Below the pieces are notes generated by a model. The model had not been told where the DNA came from. It saw only the letters and a list, made by a program, of their open reading frames with translations, and made no database searches. DNA of 64,000 bases from Kryptolebias marmoratus (Eukaryota; Chordata; Actinopteri; Cyprinodontiformes; Rivulidae): the NCBI RefSeq assembly GCF_001649575.2, contig NC_051449.1:20146295-20210294 (forward strand). Direction: 5' to 3'. Numbering within the stretch: the first letter of the stretch is position 1; each line of letters begins with the position of its first letter. Below are positions 25,003 through 36,044 of the stretch, piece by piece. A program made the position numbers and the translations under genes.

Positions 25003-25069
25003 GCACCCTCAATAAAATGCTTAGCACCCCCTTAGCACCTGCAGAAAAAAATCTCTGGAGCCGCCACTG
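25003..25069. mobile_element. Probable right end of a hAT-like element
   Basis: Ends in GGAGCCGCCACTG, the reverse complement of the CAGTGGCGGCTCC terminus common among fish hAT elements. The left end is not seen and may lie in the gap. Confidence 0.45.
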
Positions 25070-25339
25070 GTGTCAGATGATATTGAGTCTACAGATGACT
25101 TGTCAAAAATCCATAAAATTCTCTTGTTGGTGCAGAATACCAAACCTTCTGACTGTAGGACAATGCAATAAACAGTGCAAAAATTAACAAACAGAACTAA
25201 AACAATTTTTTTGTGGAATAGTTATTGCAAAACCCACTTTCCCACCCCCTACTTCTACTCGCCCTCAGCCTGGCGTCCCTAGTCTGCAGCCGCAGTCTGA
25301 CCCTCCCCACGGGGGCAGATCTTGCAGCGCACGTCCACT

Positions 25340-25660
25340 GTTTTCATCCAACTATACATTTTCTGTACGCTTTTCTTTTCTGGGTCACAGGGGAGCTGGT
25401 GCCTATCTCCTGCAGTCCCTGTGTGAGAGGTGGGGGACAGCCTGGACAGGTCTCCAGTCCATCACAGGAACACATAAAGACAAAGGAGAGAAACAACCAT
25501 TCACGGTCTCACATAGGGACAGTGTAGAATTACCAATGAACCTAACATGCATGCTTTTAGGAAACTGGCGTACCCGAAGAAAAGCCACATGTGCACTGGG
25601 AGAACATGTAAAGTCCACCCAGAAAGGTCGGGAGGTACGACATTCTTGCTGTGAGGCTTT
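25340..25660. repeat. Common teleost interspersed repeat
   Basis: Runs through landmarks CCTGGACAGGTCTCCAGTCC, ATCACAGGAACACATAAAGACA, CCTAACATGCATGCTTTTAG, TGGGAGAACATGTAAAG and CATTCTTGCTGTGAGGC, in the order of a very abundant fish repeat. A 5' fragment of the same family lies at 32226-32400. Confidence 0.8.
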
Positions 25661-26849
25661 TAAAAAAATAAAATAAAATAAGGCTGCAGTAAAAATCAGA
25701 GAAGCCCAGAATGTGACTTAATTGATACAGAAATGCCCTCTTGAATGTCATTCCTCTCTGATACAATCAGGTGTTCTTATAGTTTTAAGGAGTGTCTTTC
25801 TACTTTCTTCCTGTTAAAATCTGTGAGAAAACACAGAGAGATGTCTCTCTTTCTGTCACTTACGTTGCTTATGTGTTTGTTATAGATGGCCGTATTTCAA
25901 TTATGCCACAATGACAACAGAGTTCTGCTGTGTTCTGATGCTAAAACAGTGCCGATTTCTCACAACTTGATCGTGTTTGCACCTGTGTGTCCATAACTTG
26001 GACGGCAGCATGCCCTAACATCTGTGAAAATTGTGTGCGTGTTAAAAAAGTCAGTGATCAAAGTTCTGATGCATCTCTAGAATCTGAGGACCCTGCTGAC
26101 AGATTGAGAAAGAGAACAGCGATGAAAATACAAAACATGCAGGTGAGAGGTGCAAGCAATGATACCATAAAAATGGATGACAAGAGAAAATGGATGACGT
26201 GTCAGGGCACCATGGGATTTCCCTCATCAGTACCGGCTGAACTAAAAAAAACTGAGAGTCGGTTCAGCAGGAGAGGAGACTGAAATACAAGGATTCATCC
26301 AAATAAAATGTTCCAGCCTCTGATGAAAGGAGTCCTGCAGGACAAGACCAGAGACAAGTCTAATAGGTGAGAAAATAAGAATGCACTTCTCTGTTCTGTG
26401 CTTTTGCAGTCAGACAGCTTAAATGTAGATTTTTTATTTTATTTGAATGCTGTTTTAGGGAAACCATTTTAAAGCAGTTCATTGGAGATGAAATACCTGT
26501 TGATCAGTCAGATGAAATTGTTGGTAAAGTTTTCTCAAAGCAATCAGCTAGAGAAAAGTAGTCACAACACAAGTTTGACCTTTTTATTGTTGTATTCAGT
26601 TTATCTATGAAGCATGTGCAGACTAGTAAAAATCAAAGTTTGGATGTTGAAAGGCTAATTTACTCACTGCTACTGAAAACTTAGGGGATAAATTATTCAA
26701 CTGTTACTCTCTGTGAGCCTGTGCTGATAAATGGGCCTTCTTTGATTCTCTCTTTTTTAAAAGGCTCCCACTTTAGAAATTTAGAGATAAATTGTTCTTA
26801 CATGTACTAAAATACTAAAATCAACCTTTTATTAATTTATTCATTTAAA
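25661..26849. other. Intergenic, no supported gene
   Basis: A 98-codon ORF at 25987-26283 has an internal GTGAGA donor-like site but no family match I recognise; it is probably chance. Confidence 0.35.
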
Positions 26850-27190
26850 TGAATGCAGCAGGAAACCCAGACATCCCTCTCCCCACTGATACTCTCCTGC
26901 TCCTCCTGGGGGATCCCGAGGCGTTCCCAGGCCACAGAGCATACAGAATCCCTCCAGAGAGTTCAGGGTTTCCATCATGCACATCTCCTGACCATAGGTG
27001 AGGGCTGGAACATTGACAGACCAATAAATCCAGAGCTTTGCCTTTCCACACAGTTTCATCCTCATGATAAACTGGAGCATCGCTGCCTTTGGTGTGAACG
27101 GAGCCCCATCTGTAGATCCATCTCCTGCTCCATCCTGCCATCACTTGTTTAAAGCGAACCCTCACCCCGACCCAGAAGGTGCATTCCACC
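26850..27190 (-). pseudogene. Rex3-like (RTE) LINE fragment, 3' end
   Basis: On the minus strand, frames switch between shifts but show KAKLWIYWSVNVPALTYGQE, the conserved segment after the reverse transcriptase domain, and then the C-terminal end region (LGTPRDPPGGAGEY). The 3' end lies at about 26850, similar to the end of the larger copy at 50525. The middle is internally deleted. Confidence 0.75.
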
Positions 27191-27619
27191 GACTTGAAAG
27201 TACGAAACTTGTAAATTACTGTTCAGCTTTTGGAAAAAGCCTTGACCACAACACCATTAAAACTATGTGGTTTGTGCTTACTTCATGTGTCCAGAGTCAG
27301 AAGAAGATTCCACTGATGTGGATGATATCCTGTCTTGATCTAGCTGACTTAAGATCCCGTATTATAGGTTCAGGTTGTGTTTTGGCCTCCTGAGAACACC
27401 ATACAAGTACCTCTAAGTGCACTTTACTTATCATCCAGTGGTTGAATTTAAAACTGCTTTTATCTACCTGCTTTAGTCGAACCTTATCCAAACCTGGCAG
27501 CACCGGGAGGATCATGTTCTTTAAGTTCTTCAGTCTTTAAAACACAGTTCAGCTCGATCTGTTATGTGTGAAGCTCCACAATCACAGACAGACAAAGCTA
27601 CATTTGTACAAGTGAAAGG

Positions 27620-27654
27620 TTGTGTGTGTGTGTGTGTGAGAGTGAGAGAGAGAG
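27620..27654. repeat. (TG)n(AG)n microsatellite
   Basis: About nine TG units followed by an imperfect (AG)n. Confidence 0.9.
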
Positions 27655-28129
27655 CTTTGAGTCAGCAGCACAGGAGCACCACAGAGGACTGATCTCTGCT
27701 GTTTCTAATTTACTCTGAACACCTCAGAGTCCCGTTGTCTGTAGAACCACTTCAAATCCTACCAGTTCTGGAGCTCCTAGAGCGAACAGGAAAAGGAACA
27801 TTTTTTAAAAAGTTGCCTAACATAATGAAAAGTCTTTACACAGCAGATCGACGAACCAATAAATGCGTTTAGTCAGTTTTCTTCAGCTTTGCTCCACTAT
27901 AAAATTCTAGAAATCAGCAACTTTTAGGATCGAATGCCTCGCTTCATTAGTTTGGTTTTAATTTGCCTTTTGAGTCAAACAGATTAAATAACTAGTTTTC
28001 GATGTAATTTCAGTTTAGTTGAAAGACAGGTTAGTGCAGATGCATCAGCTAGTTTAGTTGAAGTGCAACACTTTCGTTCAAAAAAGTGCTCAGTCGTTTC
28101 AACAAATTATAGAGTATTGTATTATAATG
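27655..28129. other. Intergenic, nothing recognised
   Basis: No ORF or repeat signature. Confidence 0.4.
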
Positions 28130-28262
28130 CAGTGATTCCCAACCCTGGTCCTCAAGGAACACTATCCTGCATGTTTTAGTTGTTTCCCTGCTTTGACACA
28201 CCTGATTTGAATGAGTGATTAACAGGCTTCTGCAGAACTTAAAGACCTGGTGAGGAGCAGAG
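28130..28262. mobile_element. hAT-type MITE, left half
   Basis: Starts CAGTGATTCCCAACCCTGGT and continues through CACACCTGATTTGAATGA, the left half of a common fish MITE. The right terminus expected (the inverted repeat of the start) is missing; unrelated sequence follows. Confidence 0.7.
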
Positions 28263-28476
28263 AAACAATGAAAACACTATTGCAGCCTGCCAGCTGCTGT
28301 CCAAACCTAGAGACTGCTTCCCCCTGCTGGTCTTTGTCTACAGGAAAAGTCACAAAAAAATTGTAAAATATTGGTTTAATATCAAGACTGTGTAAACGGA
28401 AGAGTAAAGTCACTCTGAAGCATACTGGGTTATTGTCATATTTCTTGGGGACACTAAATGCAACTGAGCCTGTTCG

Positions 28477-28523
28477 TTAATAATAATAATAATAATATTA
28501 AAAGCTATTATTATTATTATTAT
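28477..28523. repeat. Facing (TAA)n and (TTA)n runs
   Basis: Seven TAA-type units followed after a short AAAAGC spacer by six TTA-type units, making a near-perfect inverted repeat. Confidence 0.9.
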
Positions 28524-29040
28524 ATCACCTTATAGATGAAGAGAGGATCTTTTGAGATTTCTTTTGTTTTATATAAATCTTTTCATCATTGTGTAGGACT
28601 GATCGTGTGTAGCACTTGGTGATTTTATTTTTGTCCTTTCTCCGCACATTTCACTCACAGCAACAATAAGGAAAGAAAAAAGGGGCTAGAAGTGTTTTAG
28701 GTTTAGCTCGTCAGTGTGTAAATGTTTAAAAAAAGGGGGGAAATTACTAAGCTATATGAACAATGTGTGTTTGATGAGGACAAATTACAATTTTTATAAG
28801 AGTAGCATGAATTTAGAACTGCAGATCTTTTACAAAATAAACTTTCTTTTTGTTTTGCTAGTCAGCTTTGTCAGCTGTGACAAAGAAGTCAGCAAAATAT
28901 AGAATGATATTATTTATGCTGAGAAATTTAGTTGTTAATTTTTTCCATTAGTTTTTCTGTTAGTATATAAGTTTTCTGTGCCCAGATGTAATATAGCCAT
29001 GAAAGGTGGCCAATCATTGCCTTGTGTGTGGTTCACTAAT

Positions 29041-29377
29041 GGTAAATGGTAAATGGCTTGCACTTATATAGCGTTTTATCTAGTCCAAGGACCCCAAAGC
29101 GCTTTGCACTACAATCATTCACCCATTCACCCATTCATTCACACACTGATGGCGGTAAGCTACATCATAGCCACAGCTGCCCTGGGGCGGGCTGACAGAA
29201 GTGAGGCTTCCATCACACCGGCGCCACCGAGCCCTCTGACCACCACCAGTAGGCAAGGCGGATGAAGTGTCTTGCCCAAGGACACAACGGCTGAGACAGC
29301 TGGAGCGGGGGCTCGAACCAGCAACCCTCAGATTACAGGACAAACCCCTACCTCCTGAGCCAATGCAAGCCATTTAC
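29041..29377. mobile_element. Non-autonomous DNA transposon common in teleosts
   Basis: Terminal inverted repeats of 14 bp: GTAAATGGCTTGCA (29049-29062) and TGCAAGCCATTTAC (29364-29377). Body landmarks are ACTTATATAGCG, CCCCAAAGCGCTTTGCACTAC, CATTCACCCATTCAC and GTGTCTTGCCCAAGGACAC, the usual order. The flanks TCACTAAT and TTACTAAT may be an 8-bp target duplication with one change, which would suggest hAT. Confidence 0.8.
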
Positions 29378-30718
29378 TAATAATTTACAATCCATTTTTA
29401 TTCTCTGCTGAATTAGGCTCAGGCAACAAAACTACTTGGTGAGGTTAAAAAGCCTGAATGTGGTTTGGTTTATTAATGATTTCGCAACTTCCACACTTTG
29501 GCTGATCAGTTTAGGTCTTATTTGAATGTGAGACATTTTAATATAGTGTAACCAGACATAAATCCAAACAATTAACAATAAAGACAGTTTTGAAGAAGCT
29601 GGAGTAAAACTTTACAGATCATCAATTAATGAACCTATTGCAAGTGTGCTATGATACCCTCATTTGGACAACCCAAACCAAAAAGTAGCTTGTTAACTGT
29701 TCACATTCTGAAAAAACATCCAATAAAGTTTTTACAGGCATGGGTCTCTGTTATTAAAGGGGGAAACATCTAGCTCGTTTTTGCTAAAAGTTTAATTTGG
29801 AGCCAAAGAATTTGCTTAGAGCCAACTAAATATTGTGTTTCCAGTCTAAGCAGGAGTAAATCCCAACAGAGAAATAATCCTGAGATGTATTTTTAGCGCT
29901 GCGTTAGCATCACAGAGCAGAAAACAGCCTTCTCTGGCAGATCAACGAGGCCAGCCCAGTGTGTGGATGATGCTATCCTCAGGATCACAGACATGCCATT
30001 ATCAGGACACACTGACATCACCCGGCCCTCCACAGCACCAACGGAGCCCCCCTCAATGCCCCCCTCTCTTCCTCACACATCGCCGTTCGCCTTCAGCAAC
30101 ACAGTCATTGTGTTCATCGTTCAGCCTTTTGTTTGCGTTGGGGCAAAGTGGACAATGTCTCTGAGCACATCCAACACGGCCATTGTGACCTGCGTTTTTC
30201 CCACTTAACCAGATAAGATGGACATGCTGAGTGATGAGAGGAGGACGTGAGTGACGTTCTGCCCGACACTGGGGTGGGGAGTGAACAGAGGACAGAGGTT
30301 ATTGATCTGTTAGACCAGTGTGGTCACTGAAAGCTTAGGGAAACCCATCTGAAGGGGTTAATGTTGCTGTTATTTCTCTCGAGGAGGATGCTTCTTCCAT
30401 CAACAAACAGTTTCGTCCCCTAAACCAGCTGCCGTGGATGAATCCTGTAGGACTCCTGGATCACTAGAAGCTCTTTCTTCAAGCAGACATGTTTCTCTTC
30501 TTAAGAATGAAACAGAACCATGACCAACGGATCTTTTAAACCATTGTAACGCTTTGACCCAAACTGCTTGATGGGATGCAGAGGCATGGGCAGTATTTTT
30601 CTCCAACTCTGAGTAAGTCTACAAAACATTTTTCTTGGATGTGATTGATGTAAAGAGAACATTTTAAATCTGTTAACTGTCTGTACATTGAAGGTGTTGC
30701 CCTGGTTTCACCCTTGCC
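29378..30718. other. Upstream region of tmem125
   Basis: Contains a GC-richer stretch at 29930-30250 with two overlapping plus ORFs, possibly a 5' UTR exon or regulatory DNA, but splice sites cannot be assigned. No TATA box clearly tied to tmem125. Confidence 0.35.
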
Positions 30719-31408
30719 ATGTCTGAGATGCAGACCTTCTATTACACCATCCAGCGGTCCCCCGGCCTCTACCCCACGCTCACACAGCAACGTCTCCTGG
30801 AAGACCAAGTGGAGTTCTGGTGGTTCAGAGAGCCAAGGCACTCCTTCTGTTACTGCGTCTCACTGGCCCTCATACTGGGGTTGGGCCTCGGTGGCGTGGG
30901 TCTACTGTCCACCACCACTACCAGCCTGTCTGGGGAATGGCGTCTCGGGGTGGGCACCACCCTCTGCCTCTTGGCCCTGGCTGTTTTGCTCAAGCAGCTC
31001 CTCAGCTCTGCCATCCAGGACATGAACTGCGTGCACAGCCGGCGTCGGATCGAGCAGTTGAGGAGCGGCGGGAGGGCCGACCCAGCACTGATTTTGGCCG
31101 TGGGGGTGGCGGTGACGCTGTGCGGGATGGTGCTGCTCTGTGTGGCCACGGTCGGCAGCCGGGCTCGTGACAGCAGAGAAACGCTGGTGTCTGGTATGGT
31201 GCTGCTGGCTGCCGGCGCAGGTATGACTCTGGCTGTAGTGGGCTACGGTGTGGGGGTGCACCTCAAGAGGAGAAGGGAACAGAGGAGGAGAAGGATGAGC
31301 AGAGCGAGGAGGCTGGGAAGTCGATCTGTTCGAGTGTTCAGTGTCTCAAGTGGACAGATGAGTCAGGCCAGGAGAGACACGTTTGCTAGCAGAACTAGTC
31401 TCATCTGA
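30719..31408 (+). CDS. tmem125: Transmembrane protein 125
   Basis: Seen: an uninterrupted 229-codon frame, one coding exon. Hydrophobic segments lie near residues 43-64, 77-97, 122-146 and 157-181, so it is a four-pass membrane protein with both ends cytoplasmic by the positive-inside rule. A basic stretch (KRRREQRRRR, about 183-192) follows the last helix. Landmarks shared with mammalian TMEM125 include EQ/DQ-VE-WW near residues 29-35, LLSTTT plus SGEWRLG (62-77), LCLLAL, KQL-SSA-QDMNC (92-104), a SGG-AD loop, and the C-terminus FS-SGQ-S-xRR...SLI. The end TSLI fits a class I PDZ ligand. Molecular function of the family is not established. It lies tail-to-tail with the C1orf210 orthologue, the same pairing as in human. 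The ATG is the first in frame, 13 codons before the conserved region. A 5' UTR exon probably lies upstream but cannot be placed. Confidence 0.93.
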   Translation: MSEMQTFYYTIQRSPGLYPTLTQQRLLEDQVEFWWFREPRHSFCYCVSLALILGLGLGGVGLLSTTTTSLSGEWRLGVGTTLCLLALAVLLKQLLSSAIQDMNCVHSRRRIEQLRSGGRADPALILAVGVAVTLCGMVLLCVATVGSRARDSRETLVSGMVLLAAGAGMTLAVVGYGVGVHLKRRREQRRRRMSRARRLGSRSVRVFSVSSGQMSQARRDTFASRTSLI

Positions 31409-31869
31409 ATGACAAAACACTTGTATGTCCTGTTGCTTTAGAGTCTGTCCATCTGTCGGATGGCAGAAGCTTTCTTTGATGTTAGTTCATTGCCTTCTGT
31501 GATTCCTGTTAAAAGTACAAAATGTCCCACCTACAGAAATAAGCTGGTTATCTCATGCTCGGCAGTGGACAACACAAACTGTCAGGGGACACACACCAAT
31601 CTGCTTTTCCAGAAGAACGACCGAGAGCAGAGGTTAAATGGACTGCGATATGGAGCTAACAAATTCTGTACTTCAAGAGACCGAAAAACGTTTAGAAAAA
31701 ACATGAGAAGTTGATGCACTCAAAAAATGTTTGATTTTTCGTGGGAAAAATTGTCAAATTTACCATCAAATCTCTTAAGAGAGATTCAGCTGAATGGCTT
31801 AAAATCTGTTAAGTGTGGAAAATTTGCCCAATTTTGCCTACCCGGACCTTGTCATGGTCAAAGTGTGTT

Positions 31870-32185
31870 TGGTGTGTGTGTGTGTGTGGCCATGTATTTG
31901 ATACATTGTGGGGACAATTTTCCTACTATATACTACCTTGTGAGGACCAATTGCTCCTTGTGGGGACCAAAGCCTGGTCCCCACGAGGAGAAATTATGTT
32001 TTTGGGTTAGGGGTTAGGTTTAGGACTAAGGTGTGAATTGAGTTTAGGTTTGGTTTAGGGTTAGCTATGTACTGGTAATGCTTAGGATTAGGGTAAGGGT
32101 CAGGGTTAGGCTGTAGTTAGGGTGTAGAAATGAATGGAAGTCAATGGAAATTCCCTGCAAAGATAGAGAGACATAACACGGGTGT
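31870..32185. repeat. (GT)n-flanked repeat with TTAGGG-like core
   Basis: Between two (GT)n tracts lie TGGGGACAATTTTC, TTGTGAGGACCAAT, TTGTGGGGACCAAAGCC and its inverse GGTCCCCACGAGG, then a degenerate series of TTAGGGTTAG-like units and GAATGGAAGTCAATGG. This order is typical of a dispersed fish repeat and is not a telomere. It lies in the probable tmem125 3' UTR. Confidence 0.75.
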
Positions 32186-32225
32186 GTGTGTGTGTGTAGT
32201 CAAGTAGGTCTATCAGTACTGTCAT

Positions 32226-32400
32226 TCATCCATCCATCCATTTTTTTACACACTTTTCCAGCAGAGCCACACACAGCTGGTGCCTATCTCCAGCGGTCAC
32301 CGGACAGAGCACCAGTCCATCACAGGGACACACAGAGACAAACGAGCCAGACAACTATTTATCACACTCACACCTAGCGCCAATTTGGAATTACCAGTAC
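32226..32400. repeat. Common teleost interspersed repeat, 5' fragment
   Basis: Same family as 25340-25660: CATCCATCCATCC, TGGTGCCTATCTCCAGCGGTC, CAGTCCATCACAGGGACAC, then TTTGGAATTACCAGTA, where it stops. Confidence 0.75.
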
Positions 32401-32755
32401 TGTAATGTGTAGCTAAAATATGGAGTGGATTATTTGCTCAGTCTTTGTTTAGGTACAAAGTATAAAGAGGCGGCTTCCTTTGTTGGAGCTGGAAATGGTT
32501 AATGTACCTGATGTTTCATGATTATCAGTGGTTTTGTCATGGTAACCCAGAGAAAACTACTTAGAGCCAGAATGTCTTCCACTGTTACAAAAACATGTTC
32601 ATCTGTAAAGATAATGTTTGTTTGTGTAATTTTGTGTCTTGTCTTTGCCTTAAAGATAACTGGAGAAATATAAGTTTTATGATGCTGCTCTCTCAGAGGG
32701 AAGTCCAGATTGCAAGACTGTTCGAGCTTTGTGAAACTGTGTCTCTGGTTGTTTA

Positions 32756-32761
32756 AATAAA
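32756..32761 (+). terminator. Candidate polyadenylation signal of tmem125
   Basis: AATAAA 1.35 kb after the tmem125 stop; I noticed no other AATAAA on this strand in that interval. It is followed by a T/GT-rich stretch. If used, the 3' UTR would contain two transposon-derived segments (31870-32185 and 32226-32400). Confidence 0.4.
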
Positions 32762-33967
32762 TTCTCTTTTGCTGTCAGTCCTTGAATCCTTTTACTTTGA
32801 ATGTTATTGTTGAGTCTCAAGTGATGCTCCTCCTCTTGCATATCTGACATAGTATGTGGAGAGCTGTAAACAGATCTGTACCATGATCAGGGGTCGTCAA
32901 AATAAGGTGAGTGATAAAACTGCTATAAAAAATATGGAAATTAATTGAAAATGTGGTACAAAACAGCAGATGTTACCCTCTAAACTGCAAAACTGTAATC
33001 TATTTAACCTCTGCTCTGGGTTGTTGTTCAGAAAAACAAAGAGAAAAGCGAGTTTGGTTTGTCTCTCAATGATTTTGTTCCCTGCCTGTTGCCGAGCAGA
33101 TAACAATTTTGCTGATATTAGGGTGTTTTTTATAATTTCACAAAATCACACAATGCATAAACTAACAAGAAAGAAAGCTTCTAAGATTGTGTGGTTCTCT
33201 GACACTGGTTAGATGTCACTATATGCTGTAAAAACAGAAATAAATATGAAAGAACAATTTCAGATTCTCATTTACCGCATCACTTGTTTTATTTCTAGTT
33301 TTATGTCATAAAAACATAACAGAAAATGATTCAAAAATTGTATAAGTGCATATTTTTCCCCCCTTTTTGGGCAGTCTGAAAAAAACTATGTTGTGTTTCA
33401 GCAAATCAGTCAAACATTACTGTGCTGGGTGACGTTTGTGAGTTCAGTGCTGCTGGTGCAAACACAAAGGCTGAGGAAGTACATCTGAATGAATAAACGA
33501 ATAAATTGTTTGAATGGTTAAACTTGTTTACATTACACATTCTGTACAATCAGTCAAAATATGACAAATATTGTTCTTCTGAAGCCATATTATAATGAAG
33601 CAACCAATTTAAAATGTGAATAATTTACTCTTGATTAACACATGCAAAAAAAAAATTTCTTGGATGATTTTAAAGACCAACTTAAGCATTGGTAATGTTT
33701 TTTATGCATATGTTGTGCTTCACATACAAATTTACATAGACATTATATGATCATCTCTAAAAAGAAATGTTAAAAATGTTGTCTTTGAATTAAATAATTT
33801 CAAAGCAACAAACAGGAAAAACAATGAGCTTTTGACAATGGCAAACAATACAGGTCATTTTACAAAATTTGCAAGTTTAGACTTTCAAACTTCAAACCCT
33901 TTGTAATTAAAAAGACATTCTTAGTCTAATAACATCTTTATAGCTGTTTCTCGAAATGAAATCCACT
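32762..33967. other. Region between the two convergent genes
   Basis: About 1.2 kb of AT-rich sequence separates the probable polyadenylation sites of tmem125 and the C1orf210 orthologue. Nothing else recognised. Confidence 0.4.
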
Positions 33968-33973
33968 TTTATT
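33968..33973 (-). terminator. Candidate polyadenylation signal, C1orf210 orthologue
   Basis: AATAAA on the minus strand about 0.3 kb after the stop. A second one lies at 33288-33293. Which is used cannot be told from sequence alone. Confidence 0.3.
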
Positions 33974-34266
33974 GAATCTATCTTCAACGTTTTGAACAAA
34001 TCTTGAGCGCAGCAGGTTTTACATAAACCTAATTCTCAAACTTGACGTTTCAAATAATAAACTTATGAGTTGCAAACTGTATCATTAGAGGGCAGGGGGA
34101 AAAAAAATCTGACAAACTTCTTTAATGGCTTCACAGGAAACAGGTTTTTTTGTGACGTTTGTGCACCTGCTTGGCTGCCAAAGCCACAAAGCAAACCTCT
34201 CTCTGTTAGAGATTTTTGATTTCAGTTGTAAACCATCAGTTTGTGATCAAATCTCTCTTTATAAAA

Positions 34267-34658
34267 TCAGCCTATGGTGAACTGAAGATCATCATCGCTG
34301 TCCTCCTCCTCCTGCCCCTCCTCCTCCTGGATTTCTCTCTCAGCACGGACTTTCTCACTGGTCTGGATGTAGTTGTCCTCAATGAAACCGTCGTCGTCAT
34401 CGTCCAGGCCTCTGTGAGTCTGTCCCACTACAGCCAGTTGACCTGACATGTTGGGGAAGGACAAGTCATCTTGACCGTACTGGCTGACCCCGTCGGTCTC
34501 CTGCAGCAGGGAGTGTCTGTAGCTGGCCAGAAACCGATGGAAGAGGCGGAACTTGACCACCATCACGATGAGGAGTGAGAGGGTGAGGACTGTACCCAGT
34601 CCTGCTGCCAGATAGGACCACTGTATGGATGGCTGGCTCTCATCTGCACTGGCTGACT
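34267..34658 (-). CDS. C1orf210/TEMP orthologue, coding exon 2 (TM and tail)
   Basis: Seen: the acceptor TTGACAG at 34659 joins phase 1 to the upstream exon and the frame runs to TGA at 34269-34267. The predicted protein is 187 aa. The exon carries a transmembrane helix (about 71-92), then a cytoplasmic tail with [13 protein letters not shown] (100-112), matching the ASYRH-PLPET segment of human C1orf210, and the acidic motif [14 protein letters not shown] (143-156), nearly identical to its human equivalent. The tail ends in a long Glu/Asp-rich stretch (164-182) absent from the 113-aa human protein. Known: the human protein is called type III endosome membrane protein; its exact role is poorly defined. 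Context: it lies convergent to tmem125, as in human, which supports orthology. Confidence 0.88.
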
Positions 34659-34810
34659 CTGTCAAACATCAAAAATATTTTTATTTAATGACTTTACAAT
34701 GATTCATTATTGCTGTTTGGATATAGAGCATTAATGTCTTGAAACAGACTTGGTTTGTGAATAATTAGGAGCTGGTAAAATACATAACAAACTGATTTTT
34801 TGTGACTTAC

Positions 34811-34982
34811 TTTCAAAGTTCAAAGTTTCATTACTCCTGTTTTCTTCTTCTGGCTCAATCAGAAGACGCCTCCGAGAGCCATGAAGTCCTTCAACATTCA
34901 GTATGGATGCAGAATGTGCATTTCTGACCAAAACTTTGCAGAGAAACACTGCCACAAAGATACTGCTACTCCACTTATCCAT
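34811..34982 (-). CDS. C1orf210/TEMP orthologue, coding exon 1
   Basis: Seen: ATG at 34982-34980 after an acceptor-like TTCAG and 15 nt of leader, then 57 codons and one base to a GTAAGT donor (phase 1). The N-terminus MDKWSSSIFVAVFLCKVLV is hydrophobic and signal-peptide-like, with a plausible cleavage near residues 22-25. The exon also has a basic patch (SRRRL, 36-40), an acidic stretch, and two N-glycosylation sequons (N48-R-S and N51-E-T), which fit a luminal or extracellular N-terminus. The frame stays open further upstream (to 35069), but that part reads as intron or UTR. Human C1orf210 is a short single-pass endosomal protein with sequons but, as I recall it, no signal peptide, so this longer N-terminus is notable. 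Confidence 0.7.
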
Positions 34983-36044
34983 CGCTCTGTCCTCAGGCTG
35001 AATCGGAAGAAATAAAATCAGAAGGATGATCAGAGGTAAAATAAATACATAAATAAATAAAATGTTCATCAGGTAAACATGAGCACAAATAGTTGGATTG
35101 AAAGGACTGGAATTAACTTTTAAATGTGATTTGATTTGTGAAACAAAGTCTGAGCCAGACTGAAAGTGATGGTTCAGTCAAGCTAATGCCTTCCTTCTTA
35201 TAGCTTTTAGGTAGGATTCTGCTTCTTTTAGCTTTAACAAATGTTTTAGCTTCTTCAGCAGATTTCAGCTCTCTCATTCACATTTTTTTTTACAGAAAAT
35301 ACAAATTCTCTAGTTATATTATACCATAAGTAGTTTTTACATCAGTTCTTGAGAGCAGTCTTTTTTAAACCTTTACATCGCCATCAAATTCTTCTGACAC
35401 AGTTACTCCAGAATAAATATTGTATACCCGCCAGAAAGCTGCAGGTTGCACCTGAACTGCTACACCTAGCGGCTTCATCAACCTAATTTTTTTTAAAAAA
35501 GCATTTAAATGAACCACCATAAAATGAAATTATTGGTGACTTGCTTTTGACGAGGATGACGTCACAGCCAGCATGGAAAGCGGAATCATTAAAGTCAGTA
35601 TCTGCTGTCACATGTGATGTTGTCAGCTGCTTAGAGCACACTTTAAAACTCATCCTTTAGTTGAAAGCTTCCCTGCTGACCGATCTTTAAATAAATACGA
35701 CCCTGTGGGAGGAATGAATGCATCCTGATTGGGCTCAGGTTGTCTTTGGTGAGAGTCTTTTTATTCTACATTTTAGTATTTGCTAAATTTGAGTTTCATC
35801 TTTTCTGTCCACTAGAGGTCCTCCGTTACTTTCTTTGTCAACTCACCTGCTTCCATTGACCTCCTTCATTTCCTCATCTGTATTTCAGCCTTCAAGTTTT
35901 TGCTGCTCCTTGCTAAAAGGTATCAGTTCAGCTACTACACCCTGCAGTTAGATATAGCCTAATGTAGTTCATTATTGCTGGATTACTTGGATATTTCTTT
36001 TTTCATCGCCCTCTCCAGAAAGGTGAAAGGAGATGGAAATATTT
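34983..36044. other. Upstream of the C1orf210 orthologue
   Basis: Probably contains a 5' UTR exon and promoter of the minus-strand gene, not resolvable from sequence. TIE1, the human neighbour, was not found. Confidence 0.35.

Noticed and set aside
25987..26283. 98-codon plus ORF with a donor-like GTGAGA, possible exon
   Set aside because: Acidic/basic composition looks protein-like, but no partner exon or known family; kept only as a weak candidate that RNA-seq could rescue.
29963..30208. ORFs in the GC-richer stretch upstream of tmem125
   Set aside because: Two overlapping frames are both open, no family features; more likely untranslated or regulatory sequence.
32000..32125. TTAGGG-like units suggesting an interstitial telomere
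   Set aside because: Units are degenerate and sit in the fixed order of a dispersed fish repeat between (GT)n tracts.
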